NCBI GenBank assembly: GCA_021774695.1
Contig: JAJFIU010000015.1
Coordinates: 1-35,264 of the forward strand
Source of the DNA: Alphaproteobacteria bacterium
GTDB taxonomy: Bacteria; Pseudomonadota; Alphaproteobacteria; Sphingomonadales; Kordiimonadaceae
DNA: 35,264 nucleotides
Direction of reading: 5' to 3'
Below the pieces are notes generated by a model. That model saw only the letters and a list, made by a program, of their open reading frames with translations, searched no databases and was not told the DNA's origin. Below are positions 24,431 to 32,043 of the stretch, piece after piece. Within the stretch, counting starts at the first letter, position 1. Each line of letters begins with the position of its first letter. The position numbers were made by a program, and so were the translations under genes.

Positions 24431-25261
24431 TTAGTTCTGGAAGAGAGAGAGAATTGATTGTGGTGATTGGTTGGCGATGGAGAGTGCTTGAATACCTAGC
24501 TGCTGTTTCACTTGCAGAGCTTGCAAGTTCGCACTCTCTTTAGCTAGATCCGCATCAACCAGGTTACCGATGCCAATTTCAATAACATCTGAAAGCTGAC
24601 CGGTGAAATTCCGGCTTTGCTCTAGTGCTGTTGAACCAGAACCGAGTTTGGTCAGCGCCGAGTTCAGATTATTGATCGCATTGGATATATCTGTGACGGC
24701 AGCTGATGCTGTAGCTTGGGTGGAGATAGTTTGAGCGGCAGAGATCGGAATATTCGAACTGCCTAGTGTCAGGGTTTGGTGCTGAACTGTTAGCGTCTGT
24801 GTCGCATCTGCATTTGTGATCGCCACAATCGCATCAGTACCGCTATCGATCAGGTTTGTGCCGTTGAATTCGGCATTTTGTACCACTGAGGTTATCTGGT
24901 CTCGAAGCGAAGTAAAATCCTGTGACAGGGCAGTACGGCTTGTTACATCAAGGCCTTGGTCTGCTGCGGCAACCGCCTTTTCCTTCATCTCAAGAAGGAG
25001 GTCGGAAACAGCGCTGGCGGCCGCAAGGGCGACGTCTACTGTTGATACGCCGCGGTCTAGTGATTGGCCAACGGCTGAAAGGCCGCGCAGGTCACTACGC
25101 AACTTTTGCGCGATTGAAAATACCGCAGCATTATCCTTAGCAGAGGAAATTCTTAGACCTGTATTGATCCGCGTTTGCGTATCCTCAAGGTCATTACTTG
25201 TCTGGTTTAGATTACGCAGAGCACTCAGTGCGCTGGCGTTTACATTAATCGAAAAGGCCAT
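24431..25261 (-). CDS. Flagellin (complete, short)
   Basis: A complete 276-residue flagellin that forms the filament. The N-terminal D0/D1 part begins MAFSINVNASALSALRNLNQ and contains INTGLRISSAKDNAAVFSIA. The C-terminal D0/D1 part ends QQLGIQALSIANQSPQSIL followed by SLFQN. The middle (about residues 140-190) is short and Thr/Ser/Ala-rich; such surface-exposed Ser/Thr residues are the usual sites for nonulosonic acid attachment. It lies at the right border of the glycan island, facing pseC, while the other flagellin lies at the left border. It has its own sigma-54 promoter and terminator, so it is monocistronic. Confidence 0.96.
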   Translation of the reverse strand: MAFSINVNASALSALRNLNQTSNDLEDTQTRINTGLRISSAKDNAAVFSIAQKLRSDLRGLSAVGQSLDRGVSTVDVALAAASAVSDLLLEMKEKAVAAADQGLDVTSRTALSQDFTSLRDQITSVVQNAEFNGTNLIDSGTDAIVAITNADATQTLTVQHQTLTLGSSNIPISAAQTISTQATASAAVTDISNAINNLNSALTKLGSGSTALEQSRNFTGQLSDVIEIGIGNLVDADLAKESANLQALQVKQQLGIQALSIANQSPQSILSLFQN

Positions 25262-25320
25262 TGACCCTCTCCTGTTTATGACGTTTCAAAATAAACCGGT
25301 ATCCCGGTCCCAACATAAAT

Positions 25321-25336
25321 AGCAAGAGGTGTGCCA
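25321..25336 (-). promoter_or_regulatory. Sigma-54 promoter of the second flagellin gene
   Basis: On the minus strand the site reads TGGCACACCTCTTGCT, a near-perfect consensus with GG-N10-GC. The predicted start is near 25309, giving a leader of about 48 bases. Further upstream (25461-25483) two TGCCG-containing segments could bind an enhancer protein, as seen before the first flagellin, but that is speculative. Confidence 0.88.
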
Positions 25337-25523
25337 GTTTATACTTTCAGTTAAGATATTGTTTTTAATGATTTAATTTTAGAAATAAAGTTACTACTTG
25401 CAATGTGGGAAAAAATTCACGGATGGATTTTCCATGTCAGATACTAGGAAGTGCAACTTCTGCCGGGGCGTTTTAATGCCGTGTGGGATATTATCATGAT
25501 GACGGCAAGAAAGAGGTGGGCAG

Positions 25524-25865
25524 TTATGACAGCTTGGGGGGCGTGCGGGTTGCTTTTTTCCGTGAAGGACGCCGTTTGGCAACCGACCCTCCGCCGCCCG
25601 TTGTAGTTGCGGCAGCTGCCGGCGCGGCCATTCCTGCTGAGGCAGGCAAAAATATGCCGCTACGGACAGCGGAAGCCGTCCCTGTGTTTTGTTGGGAACT
25701 GCTGGTATCGCTTTTGGGTTGGACGGAAACGGTTTTGGCCAGCTCCGCTAGGAAGCTTTTTGCAGGTTGGCCTAAAATAGGTGCAATGGGTCGTGAATTA
25801 ACTGGAAAATTTATTGAGATGCTTGTGAATGGTGCTGCCGACGACGAAGGCCCGCCATGCGCCAT
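25524..25865 (-). CDS. Small basic, Ala/Pro/Ser-rich protein of unknown function
   Basis: A 113-residue frame starts ATG at 25865, one base after the FlgN-like gene's TAA, with an AGGTG eight bases upstream. The sequence is low-complexity: Ser/Ala-rich at the start, an Ala-Gly stretch near residues 78-95, and a basic tail ending KRRPSRKKATRTPPKLS. No domain is recognised. The tight coupling argues for a real gene at the end of the flgI operon, but low-complexity frames can arise by chance. A competing plus-strand frame at 25483-25914 was judged less likely. Confidence 0.45.
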   Translation of the reverse strand: MAHGGPSSSAAPFTSISINFPVNSRPIAPILGQPAKSFLAELAKTVSVQPKSDTSSSQQNTGTASAVRSGIFLPASAGMAAPAAAATTTGGGGSVAKRRPSRKKATRTPPKLS

Positions 25866-25866
25866 T

Positions 25867-26349
25867 TTATATCACCTGATTCAAGCTGAGCGACATTGGG
25901 CGAGCATTACGTGATACCTGGTAGGCGGCATTGTTCCCGTAGCCAACAATGGGGCGATTTTGCTTGGCAACCTCTTCGCCCACGCTTTTGATAAGCCCTT
26001 CGGCGACAGATTTCAGCCGTAGGACAAGCCGAGCATGATCCCGTATCACCTCCCGCAGCCGTTCTGTGACAAATTTTATGTATTTGCGTTCGCCAGAATC
26101 CTTTGCCCCGAGCAAATGTTCATTCACCTGGAGCTGATTCATTGTATTTTTATATTCGGCGATCAGTTTGCTTTTTTCACCGTGAAGGGTTTGCGCAGAT
26201 TTGGTTTTGCGTTCGCGGAGCAGGGTGGTTTCCCGCGAGATCAAATCACAAAGGGATTTTGTCAGTTTAACCAGCTTTGCGCCCGGTCCGGTTAGGCTGG
26301 TCTCAAACGGCTTGAGTTCAATGGGCAAGTCGGTGTTCATTGGTGCCAC
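25867..26349 (-). CDS. FlgN-like flagellar chaperone/assembly protein
   Basis: The 160-residue product is mostly helical and charged, with long heptad-like helices (ISRETTLLRERKTKSAQTL and FVTERLREVIRDHARLVLRL). This size, fold and position next to flgJ and flgI fit the FlgN-type export chaperone that guards hook-associated proteins. The match is by pattern rather than strong motifs. The GTG at 26349 is preferred over the ATG at 26340 because GGAGG lies five bases upstream of it, inside the end of flgJ. It follows the flgJ-like gene directly, so translation is likely coupled. Confidence 0.65.
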   Translation of the reverse strand: MAPMNTDLPIELKPFETSLTGPGAKLVKLTKSLCDLISRETTLLRERKTKSAQTLHGEKSKLIAEYKNTMNQLQVNEHLLGAKDSGERKYIKFVTERLREVIRDHARLVLRLKSVAEGLIKSVGEEVAKQNRPIVGYGNNAAYQVSRNARPMSLSLNQVI

Positions 26350-26682
26350 TTACCCCTCCTGAAGTTTAAGGATTTCCCGGTAGACGGAATCCGCAATACC
26401 AATGCCACCCTGTTTGGCGAGCGATTTTCCCATCTCTTCTACCATCATGCCGCGGTAAACGCTTTCGGCTTGACCGCCACCCATAAAGCTATCGGTAGGG
26501 ACTGTTTCGAACATTGGTTGCAGCATCTGCGATAGGAACACAGCCTCAAACTGCTCCGCAGCTTCGCGTGCAGCAGTTTTGTCCATGCCGCGAAATTGGT
26601 CGACATTCAAACCAGACTGACTGGCCTTTAACTGGGCTTCAATCAGTTGATCTTGCGCCACATTTACCGTCATTGACTGCAT
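26350..26682 (-). CDS. flgJ: Rod-binding protein (FlgJ N-terminal domain / CheL-like)
   Basis: The 110-residue product contains only the rod-binding domain of FlgJ: AREAAEQFEAVFLSQMLQPMFE followed by FMGGGQAESVYRGMMVEEMGKSLAK. This domain caps or chaperones the growing rod in the periplasm. The muramidase domain of enterobacterial FlgJ is absent, as usual in alphaproteobacteria, where the gene is often called cheL. The start overlaps the flgI stop (TAATG). Confidence 0.9.
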   Translation of the reverse strand: MQSMTVNVAQDQLIEAQLKASQSGLNVDQFRGMDKTAAREAAEQFEAVFLSQMLQPMFETVPTDSFMGGGQAESVYRGMMVEEMGKSLAKQGGIGIADSVYREILKLQEG

Positions 26683-27809
26683 TACATTACCTGAATTTCG
26701 GCTTGCATGGCGCCGGATGCCTTGATGGCTTGCAATATGGAAATCATATCCCGCGGGCCGATACCGAGAGCGTTCAGGCCGTCAACCAGATCCTGGAGTG
26801 TAACTGCCGGAGCTAATACTGTCAGGCGTTTGTCACTGCCATCATCAATTTCAATGCCGGTGCGGTTGACAACTTGCGTCTGTCCGCCCTGAGCAAAAGC
26901 GCCGGGCTGCGATACTTGGGGTTCTTCAGAGATACTGATGGTCAGGTTGCCCTGCGCGATAGCGACGGAATTGATCCGCACTTCAGCGCCAATAACAATG
27001 ATGCCGGTGCGTTCATCAATTATAACCCGAGCCCGTTGGTCCGGCGTAATAGTCAGCTGTTCAATATCGGTCAAAATATCGACCATCGCCAATGGATGCC
27101 CAATTGGCCGCTCCAGCTGAATAGTTGCCGGATCGAGCGTGCGTGCGATGGTCATTTTAAGGTTGCCGTTGATCGCAGCGGTGATCCGACGGGCGGTTGT
27201 GAGGTCCGGGTTACGCAGTGAAAGTTTGACAGAATTCATGTCGGAAAGTTCAAAAGGTAGCTCGCGCTCTACAATACCACCGTTTGCGATACGCCCGTTT
27301 GTAGGCACACCTTGAACAATACTAGCAGCTTCTCCTTGAGCACTGAAACCGGCAACGGCAACCGCCCCTTGGGCGACCGAGTAAACTTCTCCGTCGGCTC
27401 CCAGAAGCGGGGTCGCAATTAGTGTGCCGCCCTTTAGGTCTTCAGCGTCGCCCAAGGAGCTAACTGATACATCGATGCGTGTACCTTGGCGGGCAAACGA
27501 GGGCAGGTTGGCTGTTACCATGACCGCCGCCACATTTTCTGGGCGCATCACGGTTTCTTTGGCATTAACACCTAAACGTTCCAACATTGCCGTCAGGCTT
27601 TGCTGCGTGTAAGGCACATTCAGAAATGTATCACCAGTACCGTTCAGGCCGACCACCAAGCCGTATCCGATCAATTGGTTTTCCCGAATACCTTCGATTG
27701 CGATGATGTCTTTTATCCGTGACGGCGTTGCCTGTACCGTTTGCACAGCCAACAGAAACGCAGAAATCGCCAGGGTGAAGAAACGGAATGATTTTACTGT
27801 GCCACACAT
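26682..27809 (-). CDS. flgI: Flagellar P-ring protein FlgI
   Basis: FlgI forms the P-ring around the rod in the peptidoglycan layer. The 375-residue precursor starts MCGTVKSFRF and has a signal peptide that would be cleaved near VQA/TPS (residue 27). The mature part opens with the family block RIKDIIAIEGIRENQLIGYG and LVVGLNGTGDTF, and ends with VTLQDLVDGLNALGIGPRDMI. The ATG at 27809 has AAGGAC upstream; a more upstream start at 27848 would hide the signal peptide behind an odd hydrophilic extension. It is first in the flgI-flgJ-flgN-like-orf113 unit and has its own sigma-54 element. Confidence 0.95.
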   Translation of the reverse strand: MCGTVKSFRFFTLAISAFLLAVQTVQATPSRIKDIIAIEGIRENQLIGYGLVVGLNGTGDTFLNVPYTQQSLTAMLERLGVNAKETVMRPENVAAVMVTANLPSFARQGTRIDVSVSSLGDAEDLKGGTLIATPLLGADGEVYSVAQGAVAVAGFSAQGEAASIVQGVPTNGRIANGGIVERELPFELSDMNSVKLSLRNPDLTTARRITAAINGNLKMTIARTLDPATIQLERPIGHPLAMVDILTDIEQLTITPDQRARVIIDERTGIIVIGAEVRINSVAIAQGNLTISISEEPQVSQPGAFAQGGQTQVVNRTGIEIDDGSDKRLTVLAPAVTLQDLVDGLNALGIGPRDMISILQAIKASGAMQAEIQVM

Positions 27810-27867
27810 AGTTTTGGTCCTTGTTTGCCCAGTTGGGGGGCCGCGCATCTATATTCACCTGTACATT

Positions 27868-27883
27868 AGCTAGTTTCATGCCA
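27868..27883 (-). promoter_or_regulatory. Sigma-54 promoter of the flgI operon
   Basis: The minus strand reads TGGCATGAAACTAGCT with GG-N10-GC spacing. The -12 block is TAGC rather than TTGC, so the match is slightly weaker than the flagellin sites. The leader to the flgI ATG would be about 48 bases. Confidence 0.65.
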
Positions 27884-28022
27884 ACAATTGATGTCCTATA
27901 AGTCACTGATATTAAGGTATAAAAAATGACATTTTGGCTCATCATTGCCGAGGTGGGGAATTTATTGCCGGACAAGCACAGCAAGACTTGCTCTAGCCCA
28001 TGCAAGCGAATAGATTGGTCCA

Positions 28023-28457
28023 ATGAAGATAAGCGGTTCCAGTCAAATTCAGTCAAAGTCTTTAAAAAAGACCTCCAAAAAGGGCTCTGCTAGCGCGGGG
28101 GCGTTTGCCAGCAAACTTGATTCGTCGGGTTCTGCGGATGCACCGCAAAATGTTGGTGGTGCCGCACCTTTGACTCATCTAGATGCTTTGCTTGCCCTGC
28201 AGGAGGTTCCGGACAGCACTGATGGGCGTTCCAAGGGTCTTGCCCGGGCAAATGAGATGCTCGATCTTTTGGAGGAAGTGCGGAAGGGAATTCTTCTGGG
28301 TGCAATTTCTGAATCCAGCTTGCGTAATTTGGCAGACATGGCGCGGAACCAGCGGCAAAATGCTGATAGCTCCCTAGATAGTGATGGGCGGTTGCAGGAA
28401 ATTTTGGATGATATTGAGCTTCGCGCTGAAGTTGAATTGGCAAAATTAGGTTTGTAA
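28023..28457 (+). CDS. fliX: Flagellar assembly regulator FliX
   Basis: FliX is an alphaproteobacterial protein that binds the sigma-54 activator FlbD and couples its activity to early flagellar assembly. The 144-residue product has a variable Ser/Lys-rich start (MKISGSSQIQSKS) and conserved blocks LDALLALQEVPD (about 53-64), ANEMLDLLEEVRKGILLG, and the C-terminal signature LDDIELRAEVELAKLGL. It is divergent from flgI, as in Caulobacter. Its presence agrees with the sigma-54 sites around the window and suggests that FlbD is the activator. The start has a poor ribosome binding site. Confidence 0.92.
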   Translation: MKISGSSQIQSKSLKKTSKKGSASAGAFASKLDSSGSADAPQNVGGAAPLTHLDALLALQEVPDSTDGRSKGLARANEMLDLLEEVRKGILLGAISESSLRNLADMARNQRQNADSSLDSDGRLQEILDDIELRAEVELAKLGL

Positions 28458-28496
28458 TTCAAGTAGATAGTTCACCCTTCACTGTTACTATTCTTG

Positions 28497-28513
28497 CGAC
28501 ACATCCTGTGTCG
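28497..28513. other. Hairpin after fliX
   Basis: CGACACA and TGTGTCG form a perfect 7-bp stem with a TCC loop, 40 bases after the fliX stop. Only a loose T-rich stretch (ATATTTCATCTTGTTT) follows, so termination between fliX and dksA is possible but not convincing. Confidence 0.4.
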
Positions 28514-28563
28514 ATATTTCATCTTGTTTCACGCCGCAGAAAACTCTATAAAGCGCCCAGACT

Positions 28564-28581
28564 TTTCGGGGGAACCCGAAA
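28564..28581 (+). other. GNRA-capped hairpin in the dksA leader
   Basis: TTTCGGG and CCCGAAA form a perfect 7-bp stem closed by the tetraloop GGAA, a GNRA sequence known to give stable RNA hairpins. It ends 24 bases before the dksA ribosome binding site. It could stabilise the mRNA or tune translation. No known riboswitch is recognised. Confidence 0.4.
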
Positions 28582-28615
28582 GAATATAGACTAAAGCGTT
28601 TGTTAGGGAGTGACT

Positions 28616-29047
28616 ATGTCCGGGACAAATTCAGGTGTGAAATTGCCGAAAAACTATATGCCGTCATCTGACGAACAATTTATGAGTCCAAAGCAATTGG
28701 AATATTTCCGCCGCAAATTGAATGACTGGAAAGACGATATTCAAAAAGAGTCCGCAGAAACCTTGCAAAACTTGCAAGAGGATAATCTGCGCGAACCGGA
28801 TGTCGCAGACCGGGCTTCGTCAGAAACCGATTGGTCGGTGGAACTTAGAACCCGGGACCGCCAGCGTAAGCTTGTTTCCAAAATTGATTCTGCTCTTCGT
28901 CGCATTGAAGAGGGCGAATATGGCTACTGTGAAGTGTCCGGTGAGCCAATCAGCCTGCGCCGGCTAGATGCGCGGCCGATCGCCACGATGACTATCGAAG
29001 CACAGGAAGCCCACGAGCGCGCAGAAAAAGTGCACCGCGACGACTGA
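28616..29047 (+). CDS. dksA: DksA-family RNA polymerase-binding regulator, cysteine-poor
   Basis: DksA binds the secondary channel of RNA polymerase and works with ppGpp. The 143-residue product has the coiled-coil segment (LEYFRRKLNDWKDDIQKESA and following), the tip motif DVADRASSETDWS and a C-terminal globular part GEYGYCEVSGEPISLRRLDARP. Only one of the four zinc-finger cysteines of E. coli DksA remains; the second pair reads ATMTIEAQ. Cysteine-poor DksA is known from alphaproteobacteria such as Rhodobacter, so this is not a defect. The ATG at 28616 follows AGGGAG; a GTG at 28610 lies within that site. Confidence 0.93.
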   Translation: MSGTNSGVKLPKNYMPSSDEQFMSPKQLEYFRRKLNDWKDDIQKESAETLQNLQEDNLREPDVADRASSETDWSVELRTRDRQRKLVSKIDSALRRIEEGEYGYCEVSGEPISLRRLDARPIATMTIEAQEAHERAEKVHRDD

Positions 29048-29070
29048 GTTCATGATCGTGGTAATATTGC

Positions 29071-29102
29071 AAAAAAAAGCGATCTTTGGGTCGCTTTTTT
29101 TT
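29071..29102 (+). terminator. Rho-independent terminator of dksA
   Basis: GCGATC (29079-29084) pairs with GGTCGC (29089-29094, one G-U pair) around the loop TTTG, flanked by eight A and eight T. The T-run gives a clear terminator for dksA. The A-run makes it potentially bidirectional. Confidence 0.9.
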
Positions 29103-29271
29103 ACTCTGGCAAGACTGGATTTGCTGCTGTTAGCCGAACATGGAACGAGCTAGCGCTTGGTCTTGATGATTAGGCGATCAATATTTCGCTTACTCAACAT
29201 GTTCTTGATGTCGGCGAAGGTGGCTTCAGTAGCATCTTTGTTGTTGTTGCCTTCGCCGGATACCACATAAA

Positions 29272-29310
29272 AAAAAGGCCGGTCCCATTTCTGGGGCACC
29301 GGCCACTGCG
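29272..29310 (-). terminator. Rho-independent terminator of the flgFGAH operon
   Basis: On the minus strand GGCCGGT...ACCGGCC forms a 7-bp GC-rich stem extended inside by CCCA/TGGG, and is followed by TTTTTTTT. It lies about 80 bases after the flgH stop. The convergent dksA and flgH units thus each have their own terminator. The 344-base gap 29048-29391 holds nothing else well supported; a weak 60-codon minus frame (29150-29332) starting with TTG runs through this hairpin. Confidence 0.88.
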
Positions 29311-29391
29311 AGCATAAGCGAGCAGTATTCAAGTTGGCTTTATTCGATAATTCGGTAAGTAGTTTCCTTTAGATAACACCTCCTGAGATTG

Positions 29392-30159
29392 TTAGAATGG
29401 GAATACGACGTCATACAGTTGGGTCCCATAACGTGGCTGTTGGACGTCGGTAATTTGCCCTTTGCCGCCATACGAAATTCTTGCTTCGGCGATTTGGGTG
29501 TGGGCGATTGTGTTTGAGGAAGAAATATCTTCCGGGCGCACAATTCCTGCGAGCAAAAGCTCGCGTTTTTCGAAATTCACTCTGACTTCCTGGCGGCCCT
29601 GGATAACCATATTACCGTTGGGAAGAACATCGGTCACGATTGCGGCCACAGTCATATTGATTGCTTCGCTGCGGTTTACGGTGCCAGTGCCGTTGTAAGA
29701 ACTTGTTGCATCGGCTCCGATCAATGAACCAGGGGTTACAGTTGGAGCGTCTTCACCGTTGCCGTGAAGCAAACCCTGCAATTTCTGTTCGAAACCCAGG
29801 AAATTATTCAGGCCTGCATTTTCCGCAGAGGTTCTTGCTCGGGTGGTTGTGTTGCCGATCTGGGCATTGTCAGAAATCGCAATATTCACGGTGACGATGT
29901 CACCTACGCGATTGGCGCGTTGGTCTTTGAAGAAAGCACGCGCACCAGTTCGCCACAGCGAATTGGATTCGTGACGAGACGGTGTGTTGTCGGGCATTGG
30001 CAGACTGATTGAACGTTGAGTCAAAGGTGCCTTGATATCTTTAATCGGAGTCAGCTCTGGCGCTTTGCCAATGTTGCTAACCCGGTCAAGGCTGCCGCAG
30101 GCCGCAAGCGCGAATATCGCGATTCCGAGGGTTAGGTTTTTAATTAACGCACTGTGCAT
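29392..30159 (-). CDS. flgH: Flagellar L-ring lipoprotein FlgH
   Basis: FlgH forms the outer-membrane L-ring. The 255-residue precursor has a lipoprotein signal ending LAAC with Cys21 as the lipidated residue. The body contains SLWRTGARAFFKDQRANRVGDIVTVNI, GSLIGADATSSYNGTGTVNRSEAI and the C-terminal ITDVQQPRYGTQLYDVVFPF pattern. The ATG at 30159 follows CAGGAG. It is the last gene of flgF-flgG-flgA-flgH, a typical alphaproteobacterial order, and a terminator follows. Confidence 0.95.
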   Translation of the reverse strand: MHSALIKNLTLGIAIFALAACGSLDRVSNIGKAPELTPIKDIKAPLTQRSISLPMPDNTPSRHESNSLWRTGARAFFKDQRANRVGDIVTVNIAISDNAQIGNTTTRARTSAENAGLNNFLGFEQKLQGLLHGNGEDAPTVTPGSLIGADATSSYNGTGTVNRSEAINMTVAAIVTDVLPNGNMVIQGRQEVRVNFEKRELLLAGIVRPEDISSSNTIAHTQIAEARISYGGKGQITDVQQPRYGTQLYDVVFPF

Positions 30160-30201
30160 GGCACATCTCCTGAAAGAATAGCTTGAAGGTTATGAACGGC
30201 A

Positions 30202-31185
30202 TTATCGCCGTGAACCGAGGGCGAGCGTTGGCCCAGAATTTATCTCCACCTGGCCGGCGCTTATTATTTTGGCGTCCACGGTCAGTCTGGTCTTCGAATT
30301 GATAACGCGGATAGTGTCGCCGATGCCGCCGTTCTCCAGAGCCTTGCCGCCTGCGGACAATAACATTGCGCGAGTGCGAACAGTCATGGTGACAGCATCA
30401 CCTTTGGCAACTGCAATAGGCGGCGTTATGTCGGAGCTGCTGATGGGTTTATCGGTTTTGGCCGGCCGTCTAACCGTCATGCCAATCAGTTGTTGGCTGC
30501 TTAAAATAACGCGCCCATTTAATCGCTTGGTCGGAACTTTAATCCAATGCAAGTCTTTTGCGCGGATAATCTCGCCGGGCATAATGCTGCTATTGAACAC
30601 GGGGATGTCACGAACTTCTTCAAGCACCCCGTTTAGGTTTAATTTATTTGGAACATCATCGCCCGATGGAATCAACAGTGTTGCTGAAAACCGGTCGCCT
30701 TTGTCGGACAGTGAGAAACTTTCGAAACCAACGTCGTCGATGCTCGCATCCATTGGCACGATAATACCGTTGATGCGACCAAAGAAACGAATTTGACTAT
30801 CCGGGTCTGCGCCTGACTCTAGTGCCACATCATGAATAAGCTGCTGTATTTCTCCGCTTGGGATTGTATGTGCTTCGCGGGTTATACGAACTTTCTTAAG
30901 ATAGTCGGGCTTCTGCCATTTAAGCCCATGTTTTTCCGCCAGCCGTTGCAGATCGTGACCCGATATATTTTTGGATTTGCCGGGGGCGGGGGCATTAAGC
31001 ACAATTATATCTGCCTTGGTGCCAATACCGTCAAACAAGTCTCCAAGCGTAATGGTTCTTCCGTCAACACCTAGATCAGTTTTAAGATCGGCAGCTGCGG
31101 CGGGCAGGGCACACGCAAACACAAACAAAATAGCTGCGATGCAGGCGATCCCTTGCGTGGGCTTATGTGTTTGCTCGGTTCTCAT
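30202..31185 (-). CDS. flgA: Flagellar P-ring assembly chaperone FlgA
   Basis: FlgA is the periplasmic chaperone for FlgI. The 327-residue precursor has a signal peptide (hydrophobic residues 12-31, cleavage near AAA/DLK). The C-terminal SAF-like domain is typical: IMPGEIIRAKDLHWIKVPTKR, then MTVRRPAKTDKPI and KGDAVTMTVRTRAMLLSAGG. It is longer than enterobacterial FlgA (about 220), as in other alphaproteobacteria, because of an extra N-terminal part. AAAGGGA precedes the ATG. Located between flgG and flgH. Confidence 0.93.
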   Translation of the reverse strand: MRTEQTHKPTQGIACIAAILFVFACALPAAAADLKTDLGVDGRTITLGDLFDGIGTKADIIVLNAPAPGKSKNISGHDLQRLAEKHGLKWQKPDYLKKVRITREAHTIPSGEIQQLIHDVALESGADPDSQIRFFGRINGIIVPMDASIDDVGFESFSLSDKGDRFSATLLIPSGDDVPNKLNLNGVLEEVRDIPVFNSSIMPGEIIRAKDLHWIKVPTKRLNGRVILSSQQLIGMTVRRPAKTDKPISSSDITPPIAVAKGDAVTMTVRTRAMLLSAGGKALENGGIGDTIRVINSKTRLTVDAKIISAGQVEINSGPTLALGSRR

Positions 31186-31219
31186 GATCGTTCCCTTTCA
31201 ATGAAGAGTAATGCCTTCA

Positions 31220-32005
31220 CTAGCGGAGGTTATTGGCTGCTTGCAGCATTTCATCGGCAGTCTGGATTACCTTGGAATTCAACTCGTAGGCACGCTGTGC
31301 CGATATCATTGCGGTTATTTCAGACACGGCGTTAACATTTGATTGCTCAAGAAAGCCCTGAAGTACGGCGCCGTATCCATTTTGGTTGGCCAAGCCAATC
31401 ACTGGAGCACCAGAAGCTTGGCTTTCCAGAAACATGTTGCCGCCAATTGCTTCCATGCCTACTTCGTTGGGGAAGATAACCAGATTGAGCTGTCCTGCGG
31501 CTGCGGGTGCAGTAGCGCCAGCTTCCAGATACTCAACCTGACCCTGCGCATTAATGCTGACATCTGTCGCTGTTTGCGGGATCTGGATCGCGGGCTGAAC
31601 CACATAACCCTCAGGTGTTACAAGTTGGCCTGTTGGGTCAACCTGGAAAGATCCGGCTCGTGTGTAGGCATCTTGCCCGTCAGGCAACTGGATGTTGAAG
31701 AAACCGCGGCCGTTAACTGCCATGTCGTACGTGTTGCCGGTATTTTGCAGGCTGCCCTGATCGGTTATCCGGTATACACCGGCAGTTCTTACACCCACAC
31801 CAACCTGAATGCCGCTGGGGACAACTGTACCTGCGTCAGACGAATTGGCGCCGACACGTTCTATGTTCTGGTACAGAAGGTCTTGAAATTCGGCGCGTTG
31901 GCGCTTGAAACCCGTTGTATTCATATTGGCGATGTTGTTCGCGACAACCTCGATATTGAGCTGTTGGGCTAACATGCCTGTTGCTGCTGTGCTAAGTGCT
32001 TTCAT
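31220..32005 (-). CDS. flgG: Distal rod protein FlgG
   Basis: FlgG builds the distal rod. The 261-residue product has the N-terminal rod signature LNIEVVANNIANMNTTGFKRQRAEF, the central YDMAVNGRGFFNIQLPDG and TRAGSFQVDPTGQLVTPEGY, and the C-terminal LEQSNVNAVSEITAMISAQRAYELNSKVI. Its length is the normal 260-262. AAAGGA lies ahead of the ATG at 32005. It follows flgF by 38 bases. Confidence 0.97.
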   Translation of the reverse strand: MKALSTAATGMLAQQLNIEVVANNIANMNTTGFKRQRAEFQDLLYQNIERVGANSSDAGTVVPSGIQVGVGVRTAGVYRITDQGSLQNTGNTYDMAVNGRGFFNIQLPDGQDAYTRAGSFQVDPTGQLVTPEGYVVQPAIQIPQTATDVSINAQGQVEYLEAGATAPAAAGQLNLVIFPNEVGMEAIGGNMFLESQASGAPVIGLANQNGYGAVLQGFLEQSNVNAVSEITAMISAQRAYELNSKVIQTADEMLQAANNLR

Positions 32006-32043
32006 GGTTCTATCCTTTAAATGATCAAACGGTTACTGGTGGT

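Noticed and set aside
25483..25914. Plus-strand 143-codon frame opposite the end of the flgI operon
   Set aside because: It overlaps the better placed, coupled minus-strand frame and the FlgN-like gene end, has a GTG start without a good ribosome binding site, and shows no recognisable domain.
27930..27960. TTGGCTCATCATTGCC on the plus strand upstream of fliX as a sigma-54 site
   Set aside because: GG-N9-GC spacing is one base short, and fliX is an early gene not expected to use sigma-54.
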